The position numbers were made by a program, and so were the translations under genes. The notes below the pieces were generated by a model. That model had not been told where the DNA came from. It did not search any database and worked only from the letters and a program-made list of their open reading frames with translations. Positions 1 through 8,620 of a stretch of 64,000 nt of DNA are shown one piece after another. Each line of letters starts with the position of its first letter. The first letter of the stretch is position 1. The DNA is taken from contig NZ_JAMGZK010000035.1 in the NCBI RefSeq assembly GCF_025564065.1, positions 46,485-110,484 of the forward strand, in the 5' to 3' direction. This DNA is from Silvania hatchlandensis. GTDB lineage: Bacteria; Pseudomonadota; Gammaproteobacteria; Enterobacterales; Enterobacteriaceae.

Positions 1-2
1 TG

Positions 3-359
3 GGTAAAGCCGCGGTGGAGCAGTTATCTGCACAGAAAGCGCAGCGTAAGGTAGTAGGAATACTGCCTTGTACGCAAGGTGCTTGTCTGAGCCCGGACGA
101 CAAGGTGATGGCCGACGACAAAGTGGTCGGGATGATTATCTGTGCGGTATATTCGCCGGCCCTGCAGCGTGAGATTGCGTTGGCACTGATCGACAGCAAT
201 TACGCATTATCTGACATCGACGGTTTTACGGTCCTCACTGTTCATGGCGGGGTGGCGGCCAAAACCCAGTCCGTACCGTTCATTTACAACCTGAGCCTGT
301 CAGTCAACCCAACGGCACACAGCTATGTTGACGCCTCTAAATTAAGGCATGCATTTTAA
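3..359 (+). CDS. C-terminal fragment of an unidentified, possibly ketosynthase-like protein
   Basis: The reading frame is open from the left window edge to a TAA at 357-359, so the true start probably lies outside the window; a GTG at position 15 is the first possible internal start but has no visible ribosome site. About 119 residues can be read. The segment ALALIDSNYALSDIDGF followed by TVLTVHGG resembles the ketosynthase stretch that leads into the HGTGT motif, and it aligns by eye with the same stretch of the next gene. After HGG only about 35 residues remain, so the last third of a normal ketosynthase, including the second histidine, would be missing. It lies 71 bases before the ketosynthase gene on the same strand. 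The family assignment is an inference from short similarity; the gene being real is more likely than its assignment. Confidence 0.45.
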   Translation, partial: GKAAVEQLSAQKAQRKVVGILPCTQGACLSPDDKVMADDKVVGMIICAVYSPALQREIALALIDSNYALSDIDGFTVLTVHGGVAAKTQSVPFIYNLSLSVNPTAHSYVDASKLRHAF

Positions 360-430
360 ATCGCGCCGAACGCTATTTGATCTGATGACGCTGTGAAATT
401 GCTGAACAAAGTAAGGGATGACCTGGAAAG

Positions 431-2989
431 ATGAAGACGAGCAGAAAACGCGTGGTGATTACCGGTATGGGGATATTGTCATCCCTTGCGGACAACATAC
501 AGGACTTCCGGCAGGCGCTGCTGGAGAAAAGGCGTGGCGTAGCAGACAGCGAACGTTTCTCTCAGTGGTTTGAGCATGCCCGCGCGGCCGAAGTCCTGCA
601 CGACATCGACGATGGTGAACTGCCTGAAGAGATCGTTGCCTCTCTCGATAACGCCGCGCTGTGGGCTTATAAAGTGGGCAAGGACGCGCTGAATCAGGCC
701 GGGCTGGCACAGCACCGTCAGTGCCTTGAGGAGATGGGATTAATTGTCGGAGTCTCTTCTGCGGGTACCGAAGCCTTTCTGCCCCTCTTTGAGCAGCGAG
801 TGCAGGACTTCTCGTTACGTAAGGCCGTCTATTCAGGTGCCTTTTCATCCTGCTGCTCCAGCGTTTCTACCCTGTTAGGCCTGAAAGGTGGCGTAGAGCT
901 GGTCGCCACGGCCTGTACCGCAAGCCCGAATGCCGTCGGTATGGCATTCGACTATATCCAGAATGGCAAAGGTAAGGCCATGCTGGCTGTCGGAACGGAA
1001 CCCATCTATCTGCCGACCTTTGCCGGGTTTTATGCACTGAATGTCATGCACCCTGATTCCTGCTCGCCGTTTTCAGGGCAGTCCGGCATGTCAATCGGGG
1101 AGGGGGCAGGGGCCATTGTTCTGGAAGAGTATGACCACGCCGTTGCACGGGGGGCCACCTTGTATGGAGAAATCCTCTCATACGCAACTTCCTGCGACGC
1201 CTATCATGAAACGGGGCCCGATCCGCGCGCCAGCGGTGCTGTGCAGGTGATGCTGAAAGCAATGGAAAATGCAGGCGTTACGCCTGAGCAAATCGATTAC
1301 GTCAATGCGCACGGCACGGGTACAGAAGCCAACGATCAAATTGAAACGCTGGCCATGAAAAAAGTGTTCCCGCAGGTTGAAAAGCTGTTGATCAGCTCAA
1401 CCAAATCCTACTTTGGTCACAATATCGGGGCGGCGGGCATCGTCGAACTGATTGCGTGTCTGGTCACACTGCCTGAAAAACAGGTTCTGCCCACCTTAAA
1501 CTTTTCGACGGCGCGGCCGAACTGCGATCTGGATTACGTCCCGAACGATTTCAGGCAGAAAGACATCAACATTTTTATGAAGAATAACTACGCATTCGGC
1601 GGCAATAACTGCTGCATGATTGTGAGTACCCGGCCGGGCTCGGTTCCTGTAACGTCCTATGAGGCGAAGCGGGTTGCGATCTCAGGCATTGGTGCCCTCT
1701 CTGCCATTGGCCATAACATTAATGAGATTCTGGAACATATCAATGAGGGCGGCAAAGCGGTTGAGCTGGGCGGTGTTGTGTTCCCCGACGATACGCTGCA
1801 TGAAGCCAGGGAGCTTCTGGATGTGTTAGTAAAAACTAACCAACTAAATGAAATATATGGCGATGAGTATGCTATTCGCGCCTGTCAGCTCCCCGAAGAG
1901 GAGGTGAATTTCAAAACCTTCCAGATCAACGCGCTTGAGCCGCGCAAGCATTTACGCCGTTTCGATCCGCGAAAAGCCACTCGCGGCGGCACGTTTGCGC
2001 TGATTGCACTGTCGGAAGCGCTGACCCAGGCGAAGCGCAAAATCAAGCGTGACGGAGAAACGCTGGGCATGGTGATGGGCATGTCCCGTGGCCCACAGGA
2101 AACGACCTATAAATATCTGCAGAGCCTGAAACCGGATCCGCGAAAAGTACGCACTTCAGAATTTCCGGGCTCGTTGATGAACGCCATTGCCACTTTCTGT
2201 GGTATTTCCGAAGGGGTGAAAGGCTATACGACAACCCTTGCGACGGGTGAGAACGCGGCGCTGGGGGCGTTAACCTATGGCTATGAAATTATTCGCCAGC
2301 AGCTACAGCCGCAAGTGCTTGTGGGGGGGGCAGACGAGTACTTTCCGTCGATGTCGCTGTATATGGATGCGGTGGCGCAAAAGATCCATATGACCTCCGA
2401 GGCCAGCGATTATCAGATCTACGGTGAAGAGGCGAAAGGCTATGTGCCCGGTGAAGGTGCTTGCATGCTGCTGCTGGAAGACCCGCAGGCTGCGGCAGCT
2501 CGTGGTGCTGAGGTGTTGGCGGAAATCGCGGGCTATGGCAAGTCATGCAGCAACAGCTACTTCGATGCGTCGCAAACGGATGAGAAATCCAGCGCCCTGT
2601 CGCTGGCCATTCATCGCGCGCTTACCGATGCCGGTATCACCGCTAACGATATTGATCTGGTTTGTGGCACCAGCAATGGCAGTGCAGAGAGCGCAAAAAT
2701 TGAAATCGACGCCATCTACGCGTCCTTCCATCAGGATAACCTGCAGGTTCCCGTGGTGAATTACAACGCCTTCTTTGGTTTTGTTGCGTCTTGTGCGGGT
2801 CTGCTGAACCTGGCGGTTATTCTGGATTGCATCAAAAAACAGTCGGTACCCGCCATTCCGTATACCCGGACGTTTATAGACCAACGAATCAATTTTGTGC
2901 GCCAACCTTTACAGAGAGCAATTCACACTGTTTTGCTGATCGGGGCGACGGAAGGTGGGAACTATTACGCATTTGTGATTAAGGGGTAA
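431..2989 (+). CDS. Ketosynthase fused to a degenerate ketosynthase (chain-length-factor-like)
   Basis: This 852-residue protein is two beta-ketoacyl-ACP synthase domains in tandem. The first (about 6-400) has the full condensing triad: Cys162 in TACTAS, His294 in NAHGTGT and His330 in KSYFGHN. The second (about 412-850) keeps the fold landmarks (VAISGIGALSAIG near 415, GEGACMLLLED near 675) but has glycine near 606 in place of cysteine, threonine near 747 in place of the first histidine and phenylalanine near 784 in place of the second. One live and one dead ketosynthase is the logic of the KS/chain-length-factor heterodimers of type II polyketide synthases, here on one chain. It should condense malonyl-ACP units; the AT-like gene at 10016 could supply them. 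The ATG at 431 gives the usual KS start (KRVVITGMG). The product is unknown. Confidence 0.88.
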   Translation: MKTSRKRVVITGMGILSSLADNIQDFRQALLEKRRGVADSERFSQWFEHARAAEVLHDIDDGELPEEIVASLDNAALWAYKVGKDALNQAGLAQHRQCLEEMGLIVGVSSAGTEAFLPLFEQRVQDFSLRKAVYSGAFSSCCSSVSTLLGLKGGVELVATACTASPNAVGMAFDYIQNGKGKAMLAVGTEPIYLPTFAGFYALNVMHPDSCSPFSGQSGMSIGEGAGAIVLEEYDHAVARGATLYGEILSYATSCDAYHETGPDPRASGAVQVMLKAMENAGVTPEQIDYVNAHGTGTEANDQIETLAMKKVFPQVEKLLISSTKSYFGHNIGAAGIVELIACLVTLPEKQVLPTLNFSTARPNCDLDYVPNDFRQKDINIFMKNNYAFGGNNCCMIVSTRPGSVPVTSYEAKRVAISGIGALSAIGHNINEILEHINEGGKAVELGGVVFPDDTLHEARELLDVLVKTNQLNEIYGDEYAIRACQLPEEEVNFKTFQINALEPRKHLRRFDPRKATRGGTFALIALSEALTQAKRKIKRDGETLGMVMGMSRGPQETTYKYLQSLKPDPRKVRTSEFPGSLMNAIATFCGISEGVKGYTTTLATGENAALGALTYGYEIIRQQLQPQVLVGGADEYFPSMSLYMDAVAQKIHMTSEASDYQIYGEEAKGYVPGEGACMLLLEDPQAAAARGAEVLAEIAGYGKSCSNSYFDASQTDEKSSALSLAIHRALTDAGITANDIDLVCGTSNGSAESAKIEIDAIYASFHQDNLQVPVVNYNAFFGFVASCAGLLNLAVILDCIKKQSVPAIPYTRTFIDQRINFVRQPLQRAIHTVLLIGATEGGNYYAFVIKG

Positions 2990-2993
2990 TACG

Positions 2994-4211
2994 GTGGACA
3001 GGACGTCGATCATTTCAGGCTACAGCCTCTGTTTACCGTTTGCAGATAACAGCGCGCAGCTTATCGCCAATCTCAAAAGCGGTGAGCGCGTGCCCGTATC
3101 GCCATGGTTTGCCTCTGAGGATGAGGCCGTTAAATGTGGCTTTACCGGCAATAAGCGTATCGCAAAGCTTGAAAAGACGGATGATAGCGCTGTCGATCTC
3201 CTGTCCCATCTCATTGAGCATGCTCTCCTTCAGGCAATGCTGGATGTACATTGTCTGACAGGCGAAAATGTCAGGGTTTATCTGACGGGGATAGGGCCTC
3301 GTGTCGACGTAAAAGACTATAAATCCCTCTATGATCATAATGATGTGGAAGATATTGCGCTGTCTTCATCGCTGACCCACCTCTGTGTCGCAAATATGTC
3401 TCAGGATGCGATTTCACTTCATCTGGCGCAAAAATATCACCTGAAACATCTGCCACCGAATATGAACAGTACCAGTAATTCTGCGCTGGTCGCCGTTCAT
3501 CTTAGTGCTCAGGCTATTGAGCAAGGGGATATCGATCTTGCTCTCATTATTAATATTTCAAAAATTAAGACCCAGGATATCTGGTTCCTTGCCACTCAGT
3601 CGATGCTGGATACTGAGGTGGTACAGCCGTTTGGCGTAAACAGCAAAGGGGTGCTTTTTGCGGAGGGCTATAGCGTGCTGCTGCTTGAAAGCGACCATCA
3701 TCGGCAGGCCAGAAATTTGTATGGGGGAGTTAGTCTGCGCTCTGCTTACACACAGATTAATGCCAGCAGAAGCAATGATATCTCATGGCAAAGCACCAAC
3801 ATGCTTAAATTAATCAATAAAATCCTGCAGGAAACTGGCGTCAAAAAAGAGGAATTATGTGCTGTTATTCCTCATGGTAATGGATCCGCAATTAGCGATG
3901 GCATTGAGGCAAACACCATTGCGATGCTGGCGGGTGACCAGACCCTACCGGTTCTGGCTTACAAAGGTCAAACAGGTTATACCGCCACCGGGTCGGGACT
4001 GGTGGATTTAGTGATTGGGCATCATTCCTTGGCGTATCGGGAGCTCATTATGCCAGTTGGCAATGAGCCGATTTCAGATGAGATGGCTCGGCACGTCCTG
4101 CAGGGGAAAGGCGCAATAAAACATGACAAAAAACATCTGCTTAAAATGGGCGTAGGTGTCGATGGATCCGTTATTGCGGTGATATTAACGGATACGAGTA
4201 AGGAACAATAA
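2994..4211 (+). CDS. Ketosynthase-like protein with a damaged active site
   Basis: The 405-residue product has a ketosynthase layout. A segment near 156-176 (NSTSNSALVAVHLSAQAI) matches the nucleophile elbow, but Thr160 stands where the cysteine should be. His294 in PHGNGS is kept. The last motif reads KGQTGY near 324-329, keeping the lysine but replacing the histidine by tyrosine. It therefore should not condense acyl chains by the normal mechanism; it may be a structural partner, a length factor or a decarboxylase-like subunit. It begins with GTG four bases after the previous stop, behind AAGGGG at 2981-2986, so it is probably translationally coupled. Class by fold is fairly secure; the role is inference. 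Confidence 0.72.
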   Translation: MDRTSIISGYSLCLPFADNSAQLIANLKSGERVPVSPWFASEDEAVKCGFTGNKRIAKLEKTDDSAVDLLSHLIEHALLQAMLDVHCLTGENVRVYLTGIGPRVDVKDYKSLYDHNDVEDIALSSSLTHLCVANMSQDAISLHLAQKYHLKHLPPNMNSTSNSALVAVHLSAQAIEQGDIDLALIINISKIKTQDIWFLATQSMLDTEVVQPFGVNSKGVLFAEGYSVLLLESDHHRQARNLYGGVSLRSAYTQINASRSNDISWQSTNMLKLINKILQETGVKKEELCAVIPHGNGSAISDGIEANTIAMLAGDQTLPVLAYKGQTGYTATGSGLVDLVIGHHSLAYRELIMPVGNEPISDEMARHVLQGKGAIKHDKKHLLKMGVGVDGSVIAVILTDTSKEQ

Positions 4212-4227
4212 CGGACAGGATGTCAGT

Positions 4228-5175
4228 ATGTATTTAGCATCATGCGCTTTCGAAGAACCCGAAGAACCGTTGGTTTTATATTATCCCAGCTGGCTGAACG
4301 TCTGGGAGTCACATTCATATAATAATGCGCTGAAATCGACGGGAAAAACGGGCTGGGGGTTTAAGCGTTTTGGCACGCTTCAGGAGAGTTATATTCGTGA
4401 AACGATCCGTAAGCCAGACTATATCCCCTATATTGAGGCAATGGAAAAGACCGCTGATTCCGCGCTGCATCAATTATCCACCAAAGAGCGTATGCGGTTA
4501 TTCAAATCACGTACTGCATTTATCTATGTTGATTCATGGGGTGAGTCGGGTGTGTTTGAGAATAACATCAGCGCGCTGCACGCTTCAGTGATCAATACCT
4601 TACCTAAAAGTTTGGTTAAAAAATTTTCCGTCACCGACGTGACATGCAAAGTTCGCGGCGAAAAATACGCTCTGATTCAGGCCATGCGCCTGGCACAGGA
4701 TTATCTGAACTGGAATGTCTTTGATTTTGTCATTATTTGCGGGGGATATCGCGCCATCCCCCTGCTGACGTTTACAGCTGAGAATATCAATCCGCGTCGT
4801 AAAGGGAAAAAGTCCGGGGAAACATCCGGTATCAACGTCTCCATTGAGCGTGTGGGTTGTTTTATTTTTAGCCAGCGGGAAAGCCGATTGAAAATACAGT
4901 GCGGGGCTTATGTTGCGCCAGATAGCGCCGACCGTTGGCTGTCTGCCAGTTTGCACGGCGCGGATATTGATCTGCTTGCCTACGCCGGGGGCCGCGACAT
5001 ACCGGAACTCTCGGGGAAGACAATCGATCTGGTCAGCATATACGGGTCAAGTGGATGTCTGACCCCGGCTTTGAGTTGGCAATATATTACGCATCGCGAA
5101 TTGAGAGGGGGCTGCATAAGAACGATCCTGGCGGATAACCCTGGCGGCTGCAGTTATTTTGATACCTGGTACTGA
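4228..5175 (+). CDS. Short thiolase-fold-like protein of unknown function
   Basis: I do not recognise this 315-residue protein as a named family. Parts read like a shrunken ketosynthase: VTDVTCKVRGEKYALIQAM near 135-153 followed by FDFVIICGGYRAIPLL resembles the region around the KS nucleophile (Cys140 would be the equivalent), ERVGCFIFSQRES resembles the GEGAGAIVLE strand, IDLVSIYGSSG resembles the strand before HGTGT, and NPGGCSYF at the end resembles the C-terminal NxFGGxN motif. Neither catalytic histidine can be placed, and about 90 residues are missing relative to a normal KS. It sits 16 bases after the previous gene and 18 before the ABC ATPase gene, inside the operon. It could be another non-catalytic KS partner or a divergent acyl-handling enzyme. 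Confidence 0.6.
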   Translation: MYLASCAFEEPEEPLVLYYPSWLNVWESHSYNNALKSTGKTGWGFKRFGTLQESYIRETIRKPDYIPYIEAMEKTADSALHQLSTKERMRLFKSRTAFIYVDSWGESGVFENNISALHASVINTLPKSLVKKFSVTDVTCKVRGEKYALIQAMRLAQDYLNWNVFDFVIICGGYRAIPLLTFTAENINPRRKGKKSGETSGINVSIERVGCFIFSQRESRLKIQCGAYVAPDSADRWLSASLHGADIDLLAYAGGRDIPELSGKTIDLVSIYGSSGCLTPALSWQYITHRELRGGCIRTILADNPGGCSYFDTWY

Positions 5176-5193
5176 CCGGGTCGGTGGTGGAAT

Positions 5194-5901
5194 ATGCAAT
5201 CCAATATAAAAGCGCTACCCGCAATTTACCTGAATGGTATTTATAAGCGTTATGGAAATAATGAGAATAACGTTGAGGTGCTCAGCAATATCAACCTTGA
5301 AATAGCGAATGGCGAGTTCTTAGCCTTATGTGGGCCGTCAGGTAGCGGTAAAAGTACGTTACTCAATATCCTGTCAGGTATCGATAAACCGTCGCTCGGG
5401 TACGTGGTGCTTCTCAATAAGCTGCTGAATGATTTAGCAGAAAAAGATCTGGCAAGCCTTCGCAGCAAGCACCTGGGGTTCATCTTTCAGTTTTTCAACC
5501 TTATGCCGGTACTCAACGCTTTCGATAATGTGTTTTATCCCCTGGTGCTTAACGGCCATTTCGATACCAAAGCCGCAACGGAGCGCAGCCTGCATTGTCT
5601 GGATAGCGTGGGACTGGCCGATCTGCGGGATCGTAAACCTGGCCAACTGTCTGGCGGGCAGCAGCAGCGCGTGGCAATCGCCAGAGCGTTGGCGCATGAG
5701 CCGCAGATCGTCGTCGCCGATGAACCGACGGGTAATCTCGATCTGGCGACGGGTGATGCGATTTTAGATCTGTTGCTCAATATCAATCAGCAAACCGGAA
5801 CCACTTTTGTGATATCAACGCACTCCACCCAGCTTAAGGCGCGTGCCGGGCGGGTGGTGGAGATCAGGGATGGAGGGTTAGCCTATGATTCAGCGAAGTA
5901 A
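5194..5901 (+). CDS. LolD-type ABC transporter ATPase
   Basis: A 235-residue ABC ATPase of the LolD/MacB/FtsE class. Visible motifs in order are Walker [10 protein letters not shown] near 46-54, the Q-loop glutamine in FIFQFFNL, the signature LSGGQQQR, Walker [13 protein letters not shown] and the H-loop histidine in ISTHS. This class powers mechanotransmission permeases that push lipids, lipoproteins or peptides out of the inner membrane rather than moving solutes through a channel. Its permease is almost certainly the FtsX-like protein at 6512. The stop overlaps the start of the next gene by 17 bases, so the two are coupled. This is not the housekeeping lolD, which in enterobacteria lies between lolC and lolE. 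The substrate is unknown; context suggests the product of the ketosynthase genes. Confidence 0.9.
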   Translation: MQSNIKALPAIYLNGIYKRYGNNENNVEVLSNINLEIANGEFLALCGPSGSGKSTLLNILSGIDKPSLGYVVLLNKLLNDLAEKDLASLRSKHLGFIFQFFNLMPVLNAFDNVFYPLVLNGHFDTKAATERSLHCLDSVGLADLRDRKPGQLSGGQQQRVAIARALAHEPQIVVADEPTGNLDLATGDAILDLLLNINQQTGTTFVISTHSTQLKARAGRVVEIRDGGLAYDSAK

Positions 5902-6511
5902 TCTTTTACAGGTATTCTGTCTGGGCCTGTCGGTGGTCACTTATGCGCAAACCATTGATGCATCCGCGCTTCCCGCCGTCGACACTGTGCTGCAGCATGA
6001 TTTTCCGACGCAGCCAACGGCATTAGCCAGCCTTACAGAATCGTTATTCCAGGAATATACGCGCACCGGGAATACCGCGGCGCTGGTCTTCTATTCCTAC
6101 GGCATGCTGCAGCAGGCGCAGTATTTCGTGAGCGTAAATGATGTGATCCACGCCTCAGAGTACGCCAAGACTGGCTTCTTTTATCTCGATGAAGCCGTCG
6201 AAGGCAATGAAGATGAGCCGCGCATCCGCTATTTACGCGCCAGGATGGATGCCTACCTGCCCGCTGAACTGGGGCGTTGTGTCATAACCCTTGCAGACAC
6301 CGAGCTGTTGCTGAAAGCGCAATGGGATCGGGATCTCACCGCGCATATCAACGCTATGCGCTACAGAGCCCTGCAACATTGCCGTAAGGATGAACAGGCC
6401 CGCCAGTTTTTAGCCCAGCTAAAGACCATGGAACCGACGGGGAATGATTCGCCTGCCTGGGATGGCGAGGAAGTGACGAACATTATTCTTCCGCTGGTAA
6501 AAGGTCATTAA
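5885..6511 (+). CDS. Predicted exported helical protein of unknown function
   Basis: The 208-residue product starts with a plausible signal peptide (about 1-21, hydrophobic stretch LLQVFCLGLSVVTYA). The rest looks all-helical, with blocks such as LVFYSYGMLQQAQYF and AMRYRALQHC that are compatible with TPR-like repeats, but I cannot assign a family. It overlaps the ATPase gene by 17 bases and abuts the permease gene with no gap, so it lies between the two halves of one ABC transporter. A periplasmic adaptor or chaperone for the transported product is a reasonable guess from that position. The downstream LolA-like and barrel genes would be its likely partners. Confidence 0.7.
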   Translation: MIQRSNLLQVFCLGLSVVTYAQTIDASALPAVDTVLQHDFPTQPTALASLTESLFQEYTRTGNTAALVFYSYGMLQQAQYFVSVNDVIHASEYAKTGFFYLDEAVEGNEDEPRIRYLRARMDAYLPAELGRCVITLADTELLLKAQWDRDLTAHINAMRYRALQHCRKDEQARQFLAQLKTMEPTGNDSPAWDGEEVTNIILPLVKGH

Positions 6512-7822
6512 ATGTCAAAGGAAATGATGTGGGTCGAGGGGGCGGTGTCGCTCATCATGGCGTTTGTTCTGTACTGTCTTATTTTTCGTTTTCGCGATAC
6601 CACCTTCTCGTTTCTGAATCTGTTCAGACATCGTAGAAGATCATTGTCGACGGTGCTGGCTATTGTATCGGGCGGCGTGACCATATTTTTGTATGGTGGG
6701 TTTATTGATTACTCTTTCTGGATCCTGAAGGAGCAAACAATTCGTACCAATATCGGGCATGTGCAAATTTATCATCAGTCGTACTTTGACACGGCGAATA
6801 AAAGTAAGAGTCTGATTAAAAACTACGCGGCGCTCAAGCAGGATATTTTAACCCATCCGACCTTAGCCAAAGACATTTCAACCTTGTCAGGACAGCTTGA
6901 GTTCAGCGGGATTATTTCACAATATGAAAATGAAACCTCCAGCTATTTCTCCGGGCTGGGCGTTGAGCCCCTGCCTGCCTTAAAATTAGGCGCATTTGAT
7001 AAGATTATTTCTGGTAGTGATTTATCTCGTATCAAACATAACGAAATTACCATTGGAGGAGGTCTTGCCAGCACGCTTAATGCCCGGTATGCCGACTGGC
7101 TAGATGTCATGGTCGTCAATACTGCCGGGGGACAGGGCGCTTTATCGCTGAAGCTACGCGGTATTTTTGCCTCGGGCATCAAAGACTATGACGATGTGGC
7201 GATGAAAATCCCGCTGGAAACCGCCCAACGCATCATGGGAACCGAGGGGGTGAGCAAGGTCCTTATCTTACTCAACAACGATGACGTTGAGGCTTTTGTG
7301 ACGAGGCTCAGACAGTATATTGCCAACAATCACTTGCCGTTAATAGTGAAGGACTGGAAAGAGACGTCGCTTTTTTATCAGCAGGTTGAAGGGATGCTGT
7401 CGGGCATTTACTTCTTTATCAAACTTATCGTCGCTCTCATTGTTGTCTTTATGATCGGTAATGCCATGACCATGAATATTATCGAGAGAACGCGTGAGAT
7501 CACCACCCTCAGGGCCATGGGGCTACAACCCTGGCATGTCACGCGGATTTTCTGGCTTGAAGGGGTATTTGTCGGGATGATCGGTGCCCTCGGCAGTCTT
7601 ATTGCAGGGTACGCTTTGGCCGCATTAATCAATATCTCTGGCATTGCGATACCGCCATCACCAGGACAATCCATTGGCTATACCGCATTTATTAAAACGA
7701 CGAATCCTGAACTGATCTGGACAACCTGGGTATTGCCGATTTTAACGGCCTCGCTGGCCTCGATCATGCCTGCGGTGCGCGCTTCGCGGCTGAATATTGC
7801 CGATGCGTTTAAATTTTCGTAA
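6512..7822 (+). CDS. FtsX/LolE-type ABC transporter permease
   Basis: A 436-residue permease with the MacB/FtsX layout. A membrane segment at about 46-66 is followed by a periplasmic domain of more than 200 residues and three C-terminal segments near 295-322, 347-372 and 405-425. The coupling-helix region IIERTREITTLRAMGLQP after the second of these is the hallmark that meets the LolD-type ATPase. An extra hydrophobic stretch at about 8-27 precedes the usual first segment. Proteins of this class extract or extrude substrates held at the outer face of the inner membrane. The ATG follows the TAA of the previous gene directly, with AAAGG eight bases upstream. With the ATPase at 5194 it forms a homodimeric-type exporter (one permease gene, as in MacB rather than LolCE). 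The substrate is not shown by sequence. Confidence 0.9.
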   Translation: MSKEMMWVEGAVSLIMAFVLYCLIFRFRDTTFSFLNLFRHRRRSLSTVLAIVSGGVTIFLYGGFIDYSFWILKEQTIRTNIGHVQIYHQSYFDTANKSKSLIKNYAALKQDILTHPTLAKDISTLSGQLEFSGIISQYENETSSYFSGLGVEPLPALKLGAFDKIISGSDLSRIKHNEITIGGGLASTLNARYADWLDVMVVNTAGGQGALSLKLRGIFASGIKDYDDVAMKIPLETAQRIMGTEGVSKVLILLNNDDVEAFVTRLRQYIANNHLPLIVKDWKETSLFYQQVEGMLSGIYFFIKLIVALIVVFMIGNAMTMNIIERTREITTLRAMGLQPWHVTRIFWLEGVFVGMIGALGSLIAGYALAALINISGIAIPPSPGQSIGYTAFIKTTNPELIWTTWVLPILTASLASIMPAVRASRLNIADAFKFS

Positions 7823-7831
7823 GGGAATAAT

Positions 7832-8620
7832 ATGCAAAACAATGGACTGTGGTGGGGGATTATCTGGGTAGCACTGTGTACGGTGTCTGCGCCAGCCGGT
7901 GCGGTTGATGCAAAGGCGTTGGACATTATCCGCCGCTCTGATGATGTTCGCTCGCCCAATGCGCCTTTTCGCTACACCGTGACTGTACTGGAGTACAAAG
8001 AGGGATCGACAGAACCCGACAACAAACAAGTCCTCGATATATCGATGCGTTTTATTAAACCCAGAAACGGCGTGCCGGCAGATGCCCGCTCCCTGGCCCG
8101 ATTTGTCTATCCCCCGCGAGACAAAGGGAAGGTCATGCTATCCGACTGGTACGATCTTTGGTTTTATACACCTGAACTTCGTCGGCCCATTCCGGTTTCG
8201 CGCGAGCAAAGGCTGATTGGGCAAATATCAAATGGTGATGTCATTGTTACCAATTTTGAGGATGCCTACGATTCGACGTTAGAGGGGGAAGAACCGTGCG
8301 GCAACAAGATTTGCTACAGGTTATCACTGATCCGTAAATCGGATGCGGTGACGTATCCCCGAGTGATGTACTGGGTAGAAAAGGGCAGTGACTATCGGCC
8401 CAATAGAGCATTGTATTACTCACTGGATAATCAGTTGCTAAAGAATGTGCTGTACCAGAATTATCAGCTGGTGGTCGGTAAATATCGGCCAACAGAGATT
8501 GTTGTGCAGAATGCGCGACACGGCAAAGGGTATTCAGTGATGAAATACAGTGATGTCCGGCTGGAATCGCTGCCGGAATATCACTTCACAAAAGAAGCAA
8601 TACTAAGAGGTGCAAGGTGA
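7832..8620 (+). CDS. LolA-like periplasmic protein (outer membrane lipoprotein-sorting family)
   Basis: A 262-residue exported protein with a signal peptide of about 25 residues ending near PAGAVDA. The body matches what I know of the outer membrane lipoprotein-sorting protein family, which shares the LolA/LolB half-barrel fold: an early ALDIIRRSDDVRSPN helix, strands with VTVLEYK, then DKGKVMLSDWYDLWFYTPELRRPIPVSREQRLIGQISNGD-type surface and a long run of antiparallel strands. The fold binds acyl chains in a hydrophobic groove and carries lipids across the periplasm. It follows the permease by nine bases and overlaps the barrel gene by four (GTGA). In this operon it is the obvious carrier between the ABC exporter and the outer membrane. 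The lipid-binding role here is inferred from family and context. Confidence 0.8.
   Translation: MQNNGLWWGIIWVALCTVSAPAGAVDAKALDIIRRSDDVRSPNAPFRYTVTVLEYKEGSTEPDNKQVLDISMRFIKPRNGVPADARSLARFVYPPRDKGKVMLSDWYDLWFYTPELRRPIPVSREQRLIGQISNGDVIVTNFEDAYDSTLEGEEPCGNKICYRLSLIRKSDAVTYPRVMYWVEKGSDYRPNRALYYSLDNQLLKNVLYQNYQLVVGKYRPTEIVVQNARHGKGYSVMKYSDVRLESLPEYHFTKEAILRGAR

Noticed and set aside
5194..7822. Idea that the ABC genes are the housekeeping lolCDE
   Set aside because: Only one permease gene is present, an exported protein gene intervenes, and the context is the ketosynthase operon rather than the usual lolC-lolD-lolE order.
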